64,000 nt of DNA from Frischella japonica (GTDB taxonomy: Bacteria > Pseudomonadota > Gammaproteobacteria > Enterobacterales > Orbaceae), in the NCBI RefSeq assembly GCF_014489845.1, contig NZ_JABURY010000005.1, positions 1 through 64,000 on the forward strand, read 5' to 3'. A program made the translations under genes and the position numbers. The first letter of the stretch is position 1; each line of letters starts with the position of its first letter. Below are positions 8,634-17,887 of this stretch, in pieces. Below the pieces are notes generated by a model. That model did no database searches and was not told the origin of the DNA. It was given only the letters and a program-made list of their open reading frames with translations.

Positions 8634-9498
8634 AGAACATAGAATAATGCCTAGTGTTAGTTTAGCTGATCATGGGAAGAGAATTGCTCGATTTAACTAA
8701 TTAAATAATTCATCAAATAGCTTGCTGATAAACCCTCTCTAAAAGTACTATTTTTTATTTGAACAAATCATATAAAAATATTCATATCATTCAATATTTA
8801 TTACAGAATATGCAAACAATAATTAAGCCACTTTTCTTACATTAAAGGTGATTAAGTACCCATATCACTATTTTATCAATTAAAAAGATGCCAGAACTTG
8901 GCACTATTTATCGAAAATATAATAACTGCAACAATTACTTTTGTATTATCTGTCGATGAAATTATTTGTTCACTTATTGAGAGCAATATAAATTGTTATA
9001 TTTTGGGGGAAAATTTTAAATATAAATAATTCTGTAAAAATTGACAAAAGTCCTAAATCGGCAACTTTTCATGCTGTTTTAAATAAAATACATATTTACA
9101 TAATAAACAAATAAAAAGGATTGTATCTATTGCGTGTTACAGGTATTGGCTGTTATAACAACATTTGGGAAAGAACTCACTAGACTAACTAACTTTTTTA
9201 AGTAATTATTCTTTCCCTTTATAAAAATAATTTATAACTCTTTTAATAGTAAATAAAAAAATGATAAATTTACAAGGAAATAAATTGGTGAAAAAATCAT
9301 ACTTTGAACTTGTGTTAAGCAAGTTCGTTGCGTGTAAATATTTTTTTTGCAAAAACAATGTTCTGTTATAGATATTATTTCAACGGTTTTTGCAAGAAAA
9401 AGTCGATTATTATCAATATCTTCTTTACAAATCATATTCTCAAATATCTTGGTAACAAATTATCAACAATTCACTTCTTTAAAAAAAATGTGGCTTAG
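8634..9498. other. Gene-poor AT-rich region, probably eroded
   Basis: About 865 nt without a convincing intact gene. A good ribosome site (AAAAAGGA) near 9113-9120 is followed by a TTG-initiated 17-codon frame that stops at once, which may be the decayed start of the surface-protein gene whose 3' part survives at 9499-10774. Nothing else is recognisable. Confidence 0.35.
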
Positions 9499-9813
9499 GT
9501 GTTTTGGCGAAGATTTTTTTCTGTAAACAGTTTGGCGAAACTGTCCGCGACATCTAAACAATCTATTATGGGAAGTGAACCTTATATATTATTACCCAAT
9601 CTAACTAAACTAACAAATTTAAGTTAGTTACGAACGATTCAAATAACCAAACGTGATGGTAGTTTGAGCACTATTTATACCACAAATGCTAATAGGATTA
9701 TGAAAGCACCACAATTTATGCGTTTTTCTGATGTTAAACTTTTTTTAAATGTGCCGGCAGATGGTTTTTATCACAATCTTGTTGGTACAATTTTAGGAGA
9801 CGATGAGTGGTGA
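9499..9813 (+). pseudogene. Upstream fragment of decayed surface-protein gene
   Basis: This frame reads through an in-frame TAG at 9625-9627 and continues as a protein-like segment with RTIQITKRDGSLSTIYTT and VPADGFYHNLVGTILGDD until TGA at 9811-9813. The last 11 nt overlap the start of the next gene in another frame. The two pieces look like consecutive parts of one larger protein separated by a frameshift near 9797-9803, with the amber codon as a second lesion. An intact short reading (ATG at 9700) as a separate small protein is the alternative. Confidence 0.45.
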
Positions 9814-10774
9814 TAATGCAGAGGTAACGATATCAGGAACAATAAAAGCCACCTGGTATGATGAAAACAATCAGCAGGTACCTAATCATCGTTTAGGTGA
9901 AGAGTTATGGCATTGTAGTGGTCCATTTAAACTTGAAGTTATAGTCAAGAATGTGTACGTAGCAACAAAATATGGTAATCCGCGTTCTCGTTATTATGAT
10001 GATGGGCAAGTTATTAATTATATTTTTTTATCAGGTGGTAGTAACATCTGTTTTCTCAAGCCTAAAGATATGACAATAAGAGATAATTCTTATAATGCTA
10101 ATATATTTTATCCTAATAAGGGCTTTATCCGTTCAACAGGTTTTCAATATGCATCATTTAGTTTAATGGGACCAGGTCCAAATCAAGGTATATATCGTTG
10201 CTACATTTCTCATGGTTGGGGAAAAATCTCATTATCAACCGATGGAGGTATAGGACAAAATTGTACAATAACCTATCAATCTGCAACTAAGGCTGATTTT
10301 ATTAATAGTGGAACGCCAGTTATAACGATGGAGTATCATGATGGTCAAGCATGGCAATGGTTAGACAGCTTTACTATTCCTGTACCAAGCAAATGGGCAT
10401 TAGGTGGTAAGAGGGTACCATTCGGCAGCAGTAGGTCATTAACCACTTCATTGTCGTTTCCTGGATTGGATTATTGTTCTGGTGGAAAAGCAGCAATGTC
10501 TCAGGCGTTTGACAGAAATTATCGTATTCAATATATGTATGGGCCTTATGAAATTACTAGCAGCTTTGACGGATTTGTACGAGGAATGGGATCATTTATG
10601 GCTGAGTGGGGCATGTTACAAAATTACGGAGGCGTTTGGAGTAGAGATCCTGAAATCTGGACTGCTGACGAGGCACCAAACAATAAAATGTATCGAATTT
10701 ACGGAACAATAGGACTAATTCAGCCCCGTCAACCCAATGATTCAAGTACTATAATGATATGCCGCGGCGATTGA
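9803..10774 (+). CDS. Putative surface-protein C-terminal fragment (lectin-like end)
   Basis: A 323-residue frame with no signal peptide or membrane segment at its own start. It is rich in Tyr, Gly, Asn and Trp and contains beta-strand-like segments (SGTIKATWYDENNQQV, then WHCSGPFKLEVIVKN). The C-terminal about 90 residues hold LDYCSGGKA, MGSFMAEWGMLQNYGGVW, an EIWTADEA segment and a terminal MICRGD. This cysteine/tryptophan spacing recalls the C-type-lectin-like ends of invasin/intimin-type adhesins; the match is from memory and tentative. ATG at 9803 has AGGAG only 3 nt upstream. Because the upstream frame carries what looks like the preceding domain, this is more likely the 3' part of a broken gene than a complete protein. 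No secretion or assembly gene is adjacent. Confidence 0.5.
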   Translation: MSGDNAEVTISGTIKATWYDENNQQVPNHRLGEELWHCSGPFKLEVIVKNVYVATKYGNPRSRYYDDGQVINYIFLSGGSNICFLKPKDMTIRDNSYNANIFYPNKGFIRSTGFQYASFSLMGPGPNQGIYRCYISHGWGKISLSTDGGIGQNCTITYQSATKADFINSGTPVITMEYHDGQAWQWLDSFTIPVPSKWALGGKRVPFGSSRSLTTSLSFPGLDYCSGGKAAMSQAFDRNYRIQYMYGPYEITSSFDGFVRGMGSFMAEWGMLQNYGGVWSRDPEIWTADEAPNNKMYRIYGTIGLIQPRQPNDSSTIMICRGD

Positions 10775-10790
10775 TTTAGAACAATATAAA

Positions 10791-10817
10791 ATACCAACAA
10801 TCCAAAATTGTTGGTAT
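10791..10817 (+). terminator. Hairpin after the surface-protein gene
   Basis: Perfect 11-bp stem ATACCAACAAT (10791-10801) / ATTGTTGGTAT (10807-10817) with a CCAAA loop, 17 nt after the stop codon. The T-run is short, so the terminator call rests on position and stem quality. Confidence 0.6.
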
Positions 10818-11152
10818 TAATAAGTGTTTTCGCTATTGTTGATGGATAATGCTTTACGTTTTATTATCTTTGTAAGGTTATAATAAAACATAATCTTATA
10901 TATCTGGTATTAATTTATCAGCTATATGTAACTATATTAGTTAATCTCATAATAAATAGGGCTCATAAACACGGTATTTTATCTTTATATTATTCTAATA
11001 AATGTTCATGCAAAAAATATGTTTCGCAAAAGCGAATACCCACATTTGAATTTTAGTTGAAATTAATTTATGATCATTAGCCTCTATTAAGTAATCTGAT
11101 GATAAATTGGTTGCTGGCTTATAATTTAAAGGTGATTGATTTATTCTATTAT
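10818..11152. other. Intergenic, upstream of the preQ1 riboswitch
   Basis: About 335 nt with no coding frame of note. It must contain the promoter of the queD-queE transcript, but I cannot single out one -35/-10 pair. Confidence 0.4.
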
Positions 11153-11190
11153 CGTGGTTCGTAATCCATCCCACGTAAAAAAACTAGGAG
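11153..11190 (+). promoter_or_regulatory. preQ1-I riboswitch
   Basis: The sequence fits the small class-I preQ1 aptamer. P1 is CGTGG (11153-11157) paired with CCACG (11171-11175). The pyrimidine-rich loop TTCGTAATCCATC follows, and after P1 comes the A-rich L3 strand (TAAAAAAA) leading into CTAGGAG. TCC at 11165-11167 can pair with GGA at 11187-11189, forming the H-type pseudoknot and hiding the AGGAG ribosome site. This is the translational (SD-sequestering) arrangement known from the Thermoanaerobacter tengcongensis aptamer. Location upstream of queD-queE, which make the preQ1 precursor CDG, agrees with the function. The first gene controlled is a 25-codon ORF rather than queD itself. Confidence 0.87.
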
Positions 11191-11196
11191 CTTACA

Positions 11197-11274
11197 ATGT
11201 CATATTTATCTATCCCATCTTTCAGTTTTCGTAAATGTATACCAATCTCAACAATGAATAATATTTTCATTTAA
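11197..11274 (+). CDS. 25-codon leader ORF controlled by the preQ1 riboswitch
   Basis: ATG at 11197 lies 6 nt after the AGGAG that forms the 3' end of the riboswitch, so this is the ORF whose initiation the aptamer would block. It encodes 25 residues (MSYLSIPSFSFRKCIPIS and seven more) and ends 24 nt before queD. queD itself has only a weak ribosome site, which suggests translational coupling through this ORF. I recognise no family; a relic of a larger gene, for example a queuosine-precursor transporter, is possible. Confidence 0.5.
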   Translation: MSYLSIPSFSFRKCIPISTMNNIFI

Positions 11275-11298
11275 TTATCCAGATAATACGAGTACGTT

Positions 11299-11718
11299 AT
11301 GTATAAAATTGCGAAAGAATTTCAATTCGACGCCTGTCATATGTTAGATGGGCATAATGGGAAATGCCATAATTTACATGGGCATACTTATCGTTTGGTG
11401 ATAGAAGTGTCTGCTCACTTAATTGACCAAGGAAGTAGTGCTGATATGGTAATGGATTTTGCTGATTTAAAGCAGATAGTAAAAAAACATATTATTGATA
11501 AATTAGATCATGCTTTTATTTATTATAAAAATAATAGTAATGAAAGCAAAATTGCTCAATTATTACAGCAAATGCAGCGAAAAATTTTTGCCTTTCCCTG
11601 CCGAACAACGGCAGAGGGGATGAGTCGTTATATTTTTAATGAACTTAAACAGTATCTTCCTATTTCGTCAGTAACCTTATGGGAAACACCAACATCCTAT
11701 TGTCAATACAGTGAATAA
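11299..11718 (+). CDS. queD: 6-carboxytetrahydropterin synthase QueD
   Basis: Converts 7,8-dihydroneopterin triphosphate to 6-carboxy-5,6,7,8-tetrahydropterin, the second step of queuosine biosynthesis. Belongs to the PTPS fold (139 residues; E. coli 121). Zinc-site histidines and the catalytic cysteine are visible in FDACHML and GKCHNLHGHTY. DFADLKQIV, LDHAF and the terminal ETPTSYCQYSE segment are family features. The ATG start at 11299 lacks a strong Shine-Dalgarno. The gene is followed by queE with overlapping or near-overlapping ends, so the pair forms one riboswitch-controlled unit. queC and queF are not in the window. Confidence 0.93.
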   Translation: MYKIAKEFQFDACHMLDGHNGKCHNLHGHTYRLVIEVSAHLIDQGSSADMVMDFADLKQIVKKHIIDKLDHAFIYYKNNSNESKIAQLLQQMQRKIFAFPCRTTAEGMSRYIFNELKQYLPISSVTLWETPTSYCQYSE

Positions 11719-11722
11719 CATT

Positions 11723-12337
11723 ATGCTAACTTTTCCAATTGTTGAAATCTTTCAATCCTTACAAGGTGAAGGATATAATACTGGTATGCCTGCTATATTT
11801 ATTCGTTTTGGTGGCTGTAATTTGCGTTGTCCTTGGTGTGATACTCATTTTGATCATTTTCAGAAATTTACCTTAACGGCGATATTAACGCGAGTACTTA
11901 CTTACTCTGCGGAAAATATTATTATTACGGGGGGGGAGCCAACATTACAGAAATATTTGTTTGAATTAGTTGTTCGTTTAAAACGATTCGGTTATTACAT
12001 CGCAATAGAAACAAATGGCTTAAGAACTGTTTGTACGGGAATTGATTATATTGCTGTTAGTCCTAAATATCATTATTGGCAAAATTATCACGATGCACCG
12101 TTGATTAAGGCTGATGAAGTACGTATTGTAGTGGAGGACGCTGAGGATATTGAACAATTTTGTCTGGAAATGGAACAACGTATTAAAGCTAAGCATTACT
12201 ATCTTTCTCCTTGTGAGCAAAATGGTGACACGACTTTATTGCCCACGCTGCAATTATTAGGCAAACTTAATCGAAATCGGCAAGATAATAAGTGGCAATT
12301 AAGTATACAGGCTCATAAAATAGCTAATATCGAATAA
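11723..12337 (+). CDS. queE: 7-carboxy-7-deazaguanine synthase QueE
   Basis: A radical-SAM enzyme that rearranges 6-carboxytetrahydropterin to 7-carboxy-7-deazaguanine. The compact QueE version of the 4Fe-4S motif is present as GGCNLRCPWCDTHF, with GEG near the N-terminus (QSLQGEGYN), the TGGEP SAM-contact motif, ETNG and the terminal WQLSIQAHK-like segment. I prefer ATG at 11723 (204 residues), which gives the usual N-terminus; a GTG at 11711 in the same frame would overlap queD by 8 nt. It is convergent with radA. Confidence 0.92.
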   Translation: MLTFPIVEIFQSLQGEGYNTGMPAIFIRFGGCNLRCPWCDTHFDHFQKFTLTAILTRVLTYSAENIIITGGEPTLQKYLFELVVRLKRFGYYIAIETNGLRTVCTGIDYIAVSPKYHYWQNYHDAPLIKADEVRIVVEDAEDIEQFCLEMEQRIKAKHYYLSPCEQNGDTTLLPTLQLLGKLNRNRQDNKWQLSIQAHKIANIE

Positions 12338-12359
12338 GCTAGGCTATGAATTTAAAAAT

Positions 12360-13742
12360 TTAATCTAAATTTGATAAAATATCTAATGCTTCAGATAATT
12401 TTTTTACACCATAGACTTGCATATTCATTGCGGTTTTTTTTGGCATGTTACTAATTGGTACAATTGCACGTTTAAAACCATGTTTAGCTGCTTCAGCAAT
12501 ACGTTCTTGGCCACTTGGCACAGGACGTATTTCACCACCTAAACCAATTTCACCAAAAATAACCATATCTTGAGGTAAAGGACGATTACGTAAGCTCGAT
12601 ACTAAAGCTGCGACTAATGCTAAGTCAGCACTAGTTTCACTGACTTTTACGCCTCCAACAACATTAACAAAAACATCTTGATCCGCCATTTGTAAGCCAC
12701 CATGACGATGTAATACCGCCAGTAATAATGCTAACCGGTTCTGTTCTAATCCAACAGTAACGCGTCTTGGATTACCAAAATTCGATTGATCCACTAGTGC
12801 TTGTATTTCAACTAATAGCGGTCTAGTACCTTCCCAAAGTACCATAACTGAACTGCCAGAGCTCATTTCATCGCCACGAGTTAAGAAGATAGCTGATGGA
12901 TTACTCACTTCTTTTAAGCCTTGCTCTGTCATTGCAAACACACCTAATTCATTAACGGCGCCAAAGCGGTTTTTATGACTACGTAATGTTCTAAAGCGAG
13001 AATCTGAGTCTCCATCCAATAGAATTGAACAGTCTATGCAGTGTTCTAGTACTTTAGGGCCAGCTAGTGACCCATCTTTGGTAACATGGCCAACCATAAT
13101 AATGGCAATGCCTTTAGTTTTGGCAAAACGTGTCAGATAAGCTGCAGTCTCTCTAACTTGTGCGACACTTCCTGGAGAAGATTGTATATCTGCCATATGC
13201 ATCACTTGAATAGAATCAATCACCATCAATTTAGGTTGTTCTTGATCGGCTAATAAACAGATTTGTTCGATACTAGTTTCAGATAGCATATTAATATTAT
13301 TAGCGGGCAAACCTAAACGATGGGCTCGCATTGCGACTTGTTGTAACGATTCTTCTCCGGTAACGTATAAAGTCTTCATATTAGCTGATAAACGACATAA
13401 TGTTTGTAACAATAATGTACTTTTACCTGCGCCAGGATTGCCACCGATTAATATTGCACTACCTGGGACAACACCACCACCCAATACGCGATCGAACTCA
13501 GAGAATCCTGTTGTGAAACGTGGTAATTCTTCTAAACTAATCTCAGTTAATTTTTGAATTTTTGATTGTCCAGCGCCGCCGGCATAACCACTGAAGCGGT
13601 CATTGCTATGAGAGTTGGTTACGGCAAGACGAATTTCAGTGATGGTGTTCCAGGCATGACATTCATTACACTGGCCTTGCCAACGCAAATAGTCAGCACC
13701 ACATTCATTACAGACATAAGCGCGTTTAACTGCTTTTGCCAA
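12360..13742 (-). CDS. radA: DNA repair protein RadA
   Basis: A RecA-like ATPase that promotes branch migration in recombinational repair. It has an N-terminal four-cysteine zinc finger (CNECG and CNECH), Walker A GGNPGAGKST (residues 100-109), the RadA signature SHKNRFG and a C-terminal Lon-protease-like domain containing EIGLGGEIRPV. The length of 460 residues is standard. The start is TTG at 13742 with a good AGGAG site seven bases upstream, and it matches the E. coli N-terminus exactly in position. It lies 102 nt downstream of serB, the same order as in E. coli serB-radA. Confidence 0.96.
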   Translation of the reverse strand: MAKAVKRAYVCNECGADYLRWQGQCNECHAWNTITEIRLAVTNSHSNDRFSGYAGGAGQSKIQKLTEISLEELPRFTTGFSEFDRVLGGGVVPGSAILIGGNPGAGKSTLLLQTLCRLSANMKTLYVTGEESLQQVAMRAHRLGLPANNINMLSETSIEQICLLADQEQPKLMVIDSIQVMHMADIQSSPGSVAQVRETAAYLTRFAKTKGIAIIMVGHVTKDGSLAGPKVLEHCIDCSILLDGDSDSRFRTLRSHKNRFGAVNELGVFAMTEQGLKEVSNPSAIFLTRGDEMSSGSSVMVLWEGTRPLLVEIQALVDQSNFGNPRRVTVGLEQNRLALLLAVLHRHGGLQMADQDVFVNVVGGVKVSETSADLALVAALVSSLRNRPLPQDMVIFGEIGLGGEIRPVPSGQERIAEAAKHGFKRAIVPISNMPKKTAMNMQVYGVKKLSEALDILSNLD

Positions 13743-13844
13743 ATCGATACTCCTAAAATTTCAAAATGATTAATAATACTAAAATTCAAGTATTAACTGA
13801 TAATAAACAATACACTGTAATACAGATTATCTTATCGTGTGCGA

Positions 13845-14822
13845 TTATCCCTGACTATCAAGGCTAGCGGATAAAATACACATCAAACCAGTAAGGTCTG
13901 CGTAATTAATACTATTTTTTGCTTTTTGGATAACTTTTGGTTTACCGTGATAAGCAACACCTAATCCAGCAATACGGATCATCATTAAATCATTCGCACC
14001 ATCACCAATGGCTACGGTTTGTTCTATTGGTATATTGAATTGGTGTGCCAAATTTTGCAACGTTTTGGCTTTGAATCGGGCATCAACGATTTGTCCTTTA
14101 ATCTTACCGGTTAATTTACGATTATTATTAATATCTAATTCATTAGCATAAACCGCTACTAATTTTAATTTGCTTTTTAAATGTTCAGCGAAATAAGTAA
14201 AACCACCTGAAACAATAGCAACCTTCCACTGCCGTTTATGCAGTTCTTTTACTAAAAAAGTTAAACCGGGCATTAATGGTAATTTATTTTTTATCGATTC
14301 TAAAATCGCCACATCAGCCCCTTTTAATGTAGCAACACGTTTGCGTAGACTGGTGGCAAAATCAATTTCCCCACGCATTGCTTGCTCGGTAATTTTTGAA
14401 ACCAGCTCGCCAGAACCATGTCGTTTGGCTAATTCATCAATACATTCGATCTTAATTGCTGTCGAATCCATATCCATCACTAATAAACCTTCTGAATGAA
14501 GCGACGGGAGATGGTTAATACTAGCTATATCAATCCCTAATTCATTTGCGATAGATTGCGCCTTCTTCGGCATGACACCAGCAATCCGAATCACTTGATA
14601 GTTTTTGACTTGCCAAGATGAGACAATCACTATTGGCATAGCTAGCATAGTTTGAAATTTCGAAACTAGAGTTTTATCTAATTTGCGACCATAAATAATC
14701 CAACCCGTTTTACCGGCATTATAATCTAATGGTACAATCTCACAGCCATTTAGAGATAAAGGTAACACTTGCCAATTTTTAATGTTTTCTGGCAAATCGT
14801 TAAACGTTAATGTATAACCCAT
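13845..14822 (-). CDS. serB: Phosphoserine phosphatase SerB
   Basis: Final step of serine biosynthesis, hydrolysing phosphoserine. A HAD-superfamily phosphatase: motif I is MDMDSTAIKIECIDE (nucleophile and acid/base aspartates), motif II the serine of AIVSGGFTYF, and motif III a lysine followed by GDGANDLMM. The N-terminal third is an ACT-like regulatory region, as in E. coli SerB (322 residues; here 325). ATG at 14822 is used; no strong ribosome site is visible. It probably forms a transcription unit with radA. Confidence 0.95.
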   Translation of the reverse strand: MGYTLTFNDLPENIKNWQVLPLSLNGCEIVPLDYNAGKTGWIIYGRKLDKTLVSKFQTMLAMPIVIVSSWQVKNYQVIRIAGVMPKKAQSIANELGIDIASINHLPSLHSEGLLVMDMDSTAIKIECIDELAKRHGSGELVSKITEQAMRGEIDFATSLRKRVATLKGADVAILESIKNKLPLMPGLTFLVKELHKRQWKVAIVSGGFTYFAEHLKSKLKLVAVYANELDINNNRKLTGKIKGQIVDARFKAKTLQNLAHQFNIPIEQTVAIGDGANDLMMIRIAGLGVAYHGKPKVIQKAKNSINYADLTGLMCILSASLDSQG

Positions 14823-14986
14823 AATTGATTTTAAGTTTTAATTAAATATTCATTATTATTGATTAAATTATCATAACATAAGCAATAACACTAAGTCATA
14901 AAAATTGCTTGGGCAAAAATAAACCGTCTAAATTTAGTTGTTATAATTGAAGCAAATATTCAATTTAAAGTCTTATCATTTGTACA

Positions 14987-16402
14987 TTAATGTTCATTAG
15001 AAACAGCTGTTTTAGTTTTGCCATATTTTTTATGGACATAATAGCTTGTTGCTAAAATTAAAAACCATATAGGCGTTGCGATTAAGGCTTGTCGTGTATC
15101 ATTTTCAAATGTTAACAACACAATTACAAATGCAAAGAACACTAAACAAATAATACTCATCACAATGCCACCTGGCATTTTAAATAATGATTGTTCATGT
15201 AAATGCTGGCGTTTTTTACGATATTGGATATAAGATAACAAAATCATCGACCAAATAAACATAAATAAGATTGCCGAAATGGTTGTTACAATCGTAAAAG
15301 CAGCCATTACATCAGGTACCATATAAATTAACACTACCCCGCTTAACAGACAGATGCAAGAAAACATTAATCCATTTGCAGGCACAAAACGCCGTGAAAG
15401 ATGTCCAAATAATGAGGGGGCATCGTTTTTCTTTGCCAAACCAAATAACATACGACTGGTTGAATAAATACCACTGTTAGCTGATGATGCAGCAGAAGTT
15501 AATACAACAAAATTAATTACACTGGCTGCTGCAGGTAATCCAATAAGCGTAAATAATTCAACAAATGGACTTTTATTCGGTGAAATAAATGTCCATGGCG
15601 TTACACTCATAATGATGATTAATGCAAATACATAAAAGAAAATAATTCGTAACGGCACAGAGTTGATGGCTCGTGGAAGATTTATAGTTGGATCATGAGT
15701 CTCCGCTGCTGTTGTACCAATAAGTTCAATACCGACAAAGGCAAAAATCGCAATTTGGAAACCTGCAAAGAATCCCATAATACCATTTGGGAACATTCCA
15801 TCATATTGCCAGAGGTTAGTTAAAGATGCAGTGGTATTGGTGGTTTGTGAATGATACGAAGTAATAAGCAATAAAATACCGACAGCAATGAGCGCAAAAA
15901 TGGCAATAATTTTTATCATTGAAAACCAAAATTCAGTTTCACCGAACATTTTTACTGTTAACAGGTTTAATGATACCAAAATAAAAATACAGATCAGCAT
16001 AGGAATCCATGCTTGTAAACTTGGGAACCAATATTGTGCATAACCGGCAATCGCTACGACGTCGGCAATACCTGTTATTATCCAGCAAAACCAATAAGTC
16101 CAACCTGTAAAAAAACCAGCCCACGGGCCCATTAAATCTGCAGCGAAGTCACTAAAAGATTTATAGTTTAAATTTGATAATAGAATTTCCCCCATCGCGC
16201 GCATCACAAAGAAAAGGATAAAACCTATAATCATATATACAAAAATAATTGAAGGACCAGCTAAATTAATTGTTTTACCTGATCCCATAAATAAACCTGT
16301 TCCAATTGCCCCACTAATTGCAATTAACTGAATATGCCGATTAGATAAATTGCGTTTTAGTTTTTTTTCTTGTGAAGACCCAGTATTATTAATAGAATTC
16401 AT
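14987..16402 (-). CDS. cycA: D-serine/D-alanine/glycine:H+ symporter CycA
   Basis: Amino-acid/polyamine/organocation permease with about 12 membrane segments, 471 residues (E. coli 470). The N-terminal signature LSNRHIQLIAISGAIGTGLF and long matching stretches (SLAGPSIIFVYMIIGF-like, GTTAAETHDP, TSAASSANSGIYSTSRM) identify CycA rather than AroP or AnsP. It imports glycine, D-alanine and D-serine; E. coli mutants are D-cycloserine resistant. The ATG at 16402 is preceded by AAGGA. It is divergent from mltA. Confidence 0.94.
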   Translation of the reverse strand: MNSINNTGSSQEKKLKRNLSNRHIQLIAISGAIGTGLFMGSGKTINLAGPSIIFVYMIIGFILFFVMRAMGEILLSNLNYKSFSDFAADLMGPWAGFFTGWTYWFCWIITGIADVVAIAGYAQYWFPSLQAWIPMLICIFILVSLNLLTVKMFGETEFWFSMIKIIAIFALIAVGILLLITSYHSQTTNTTASLTNLWQYDGMFPNGIMGFFAGFQIAIFAFVGIELIGTTAAETHDPTINLPRAINSVPLRIIFFYVFALIIIMSVTPWTFISPNKSPFVELFTLIGLPAAASVINFVVLTSAASSANSGIYSTSRMLFGLAKKNDAPSLFGHLSRRFVPANGLMFSCICLLSGVVLIYMVPDVMAAFTIVTTISAILFMFIWSMILLSYIQYRKKRQHLHEQSLFKMPGGIVMSIICLVFFAFVIVLLTFENDTRQALIATPIWFLILATSYYVHKKYGKTKTAVSNEH

Positions 16403-16586
16403 GGTATCTTTGTTCCTTAGTTAATGGTTTTTTTGATTAACGCTTTGGAGATATTAAAGTTTATAAAAAGCTATTTCAATGTTTTTCTATGATATTAATT
16501 GAATTTTTAGTGTCATATTCAAAAATATAATATTGTGAAATGTATTATAAGGTTATAATGTTTTTATGAATCAAAATGAGGCTGAA

Positions 16587-17717
16587 ATGGATCTAGGTCA
16601 GGTATTACGTAAATTAATAAAATGGAAAACAATAAGGTATTTACTTTTCATCATTATTCTAACATCCTGTCAATATCATCCTACTCAACATGGTCAACAA
16701 TATACCAATGGTCAATTACCTAGGTTGTTAAACTTAGCTCAACCTCATCTGAATCGACCCATCAATATTGATAGTTACTTGCAGCAAGTTAAACTGATTG
16801 AGCAATATTCACCTTCATTATTTAACCAAAATAAGGCAGTATATAATGCAATTAATCAATGGATTATCGAAGGTTTAGCAACAAATCAATTCAATTTTGT
16901 CGGATTAAGTACTTATCAGTTACAAGGTCAAGATAAGTGGGGAAATGTGCATTTAACTGGTTACTATACACCTGTGATGAAGGGACGGCGTACCCCACAA
17001 GGGCGGTATCGTTATCCTCTATATGCAAAACCAAGGAATTTTTCTACGCGATTACCATCAAGATTAGAAATTTATGATGGCGCATTAGACGGTCAAAAGC
17101 TAGAAATTGCCTATACCGATTCTTTGATTGATAATTTTATTATGGAAGTACAAGGTAGTGGTTTTATTGATTTTGAAGATGGTTCACCACCTATATTTTT
17201 TGGTTATAATGGTAAAAATGGTCATCCCTATAAAAGCATTGGACGATTATTGATTGAGCAAGGTAAATTCCAACGCGGAAAAGTATCCATGCAAGCGATA
17301 AAAGCTTGGGCAAAAGAACAAGATGAGCAAGTGGTAAAAAATTTATTGATTCAGAATGCTTCAACTGTTTTCTTCGAACCCCAACAACATGCTCTAGTCA
17401 TTGGTTCAACGGGGGTACCATTAATCGCTAGAGCTTCAGTCGCCTCAGATCAATCGATAATACCAGCAGGTTCAGTATTACTCGTTGATATACCGTTACT
17501 CGATGATAAGGGAATTTATCAAGGGCAACGAGAATTAAGATTAATGATTGCTTTGGATATAGGGGGAGCAATTAAAGGTCAACATCTAGATATTTATCAG
17601 GGAATCGGTGAGCAAGCAGGGAATTTAGCCGGTTATTACAATCATTATGGTCGAGTATGGTTATTGGCACCACCCAAAAATAGTCACCTATTATCTCCAG
17701 TCTTAACAAGGACTTGA
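16587..17717 (+). CDS. mltA: Membrane-bound lytic murein transglycosylase A
   Basis: An outer-membrane lipoprotein that cleaves peptidoglycan glycan strands to 1,6-anhydro products. The N-terminus has a hydrophobic signal ending in the lipobox ILTSC. The MltA barrel domain (WGNVHLTGYYTP, RLPSRLEIY and VQGSGFIDFEDG) is followed by the 3D domain with the catalytic-aspartate region MIALDIGGAIKGQHLDIYQG. ATG at 16587 is chosen because GAGG lies 5 nt upstream; ATG at 16566 in the same frame would add seven residues and lacks a well-spaced site. Total length 376 is close to E. coli (365). Confidence 0.94.
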   Translation: MDLGQVLRKLIKWKTIRYLLFIIILTSCQYHPTQHGQQYTNGQLPRLLNLAQPHLNRPINIDSYLQQVKLIEQYSPSLFNQNKAVYNAINQWIIEGLATNQFNFVGLSTYQLQGQDKWGNVHLTGYYTPVMKGRRTPQGRYRYPLYAKPRNFSTRLPSRLEIYDGALDGQKLEIAYTDSLIDNFIMEVQGSGFIDFEDGSPPIFFGYNGKNGHPYKSIGRLLIEQGKFQRGKVSMQAIKAWAKEQDEQVVKNLLIQNASTVFFEPQQHALVIGSTGVPLIARASVASDQSIIPAGSVLLVDIPLLDDKGIYQGQRELRLMIALDIGGAIKGQHLDIYQGIGEQAGNLAGYYNHYGRVWLLAPPKNSHLLSPVLTRT

Positions 17718-17798
17718 AAAACTTATGATAATATTGACTTATTTGAGATGATCAATTTCACTTATTATTAACTGATAATTTAGCGCTTTATAAAATAA

Positions 17799-17819
17799 AA
17801 CCCCGATAGTTTCGGGGTT
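17799..17819. terminator. Bidirectional terminator between mltA and metG
   Basis: AACCCCGA (17799-17806) / TCGGGGTT (17812-17819) form a GC-rich stem with a 5-nt loop. It is followed on the plus strand by a T-rich run and preceded by an A-rich run, so it can serve both convergent genes. Confidence 0.85.
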
Positions 17820-17887
17820 ATTTTTATTAGTTGGTAATTAGAGTCACTTTTTAAGCATCACGAGTCGTGACGATAAATAAAAGCCGG

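Noticed and set aside
9232-9435. 67-codon minus-strand frame
   Set aside because: Low-complexity AT-rich frame in an eroded region, without ribosome site or family resemblance.
9700-9813. Independent 37-codon gene overlapping the 323-codon gene
   Set aside because: Protein-like sequence continues upstream of its ATG in the same frame, so it is better explained as part of a broken larger gene.
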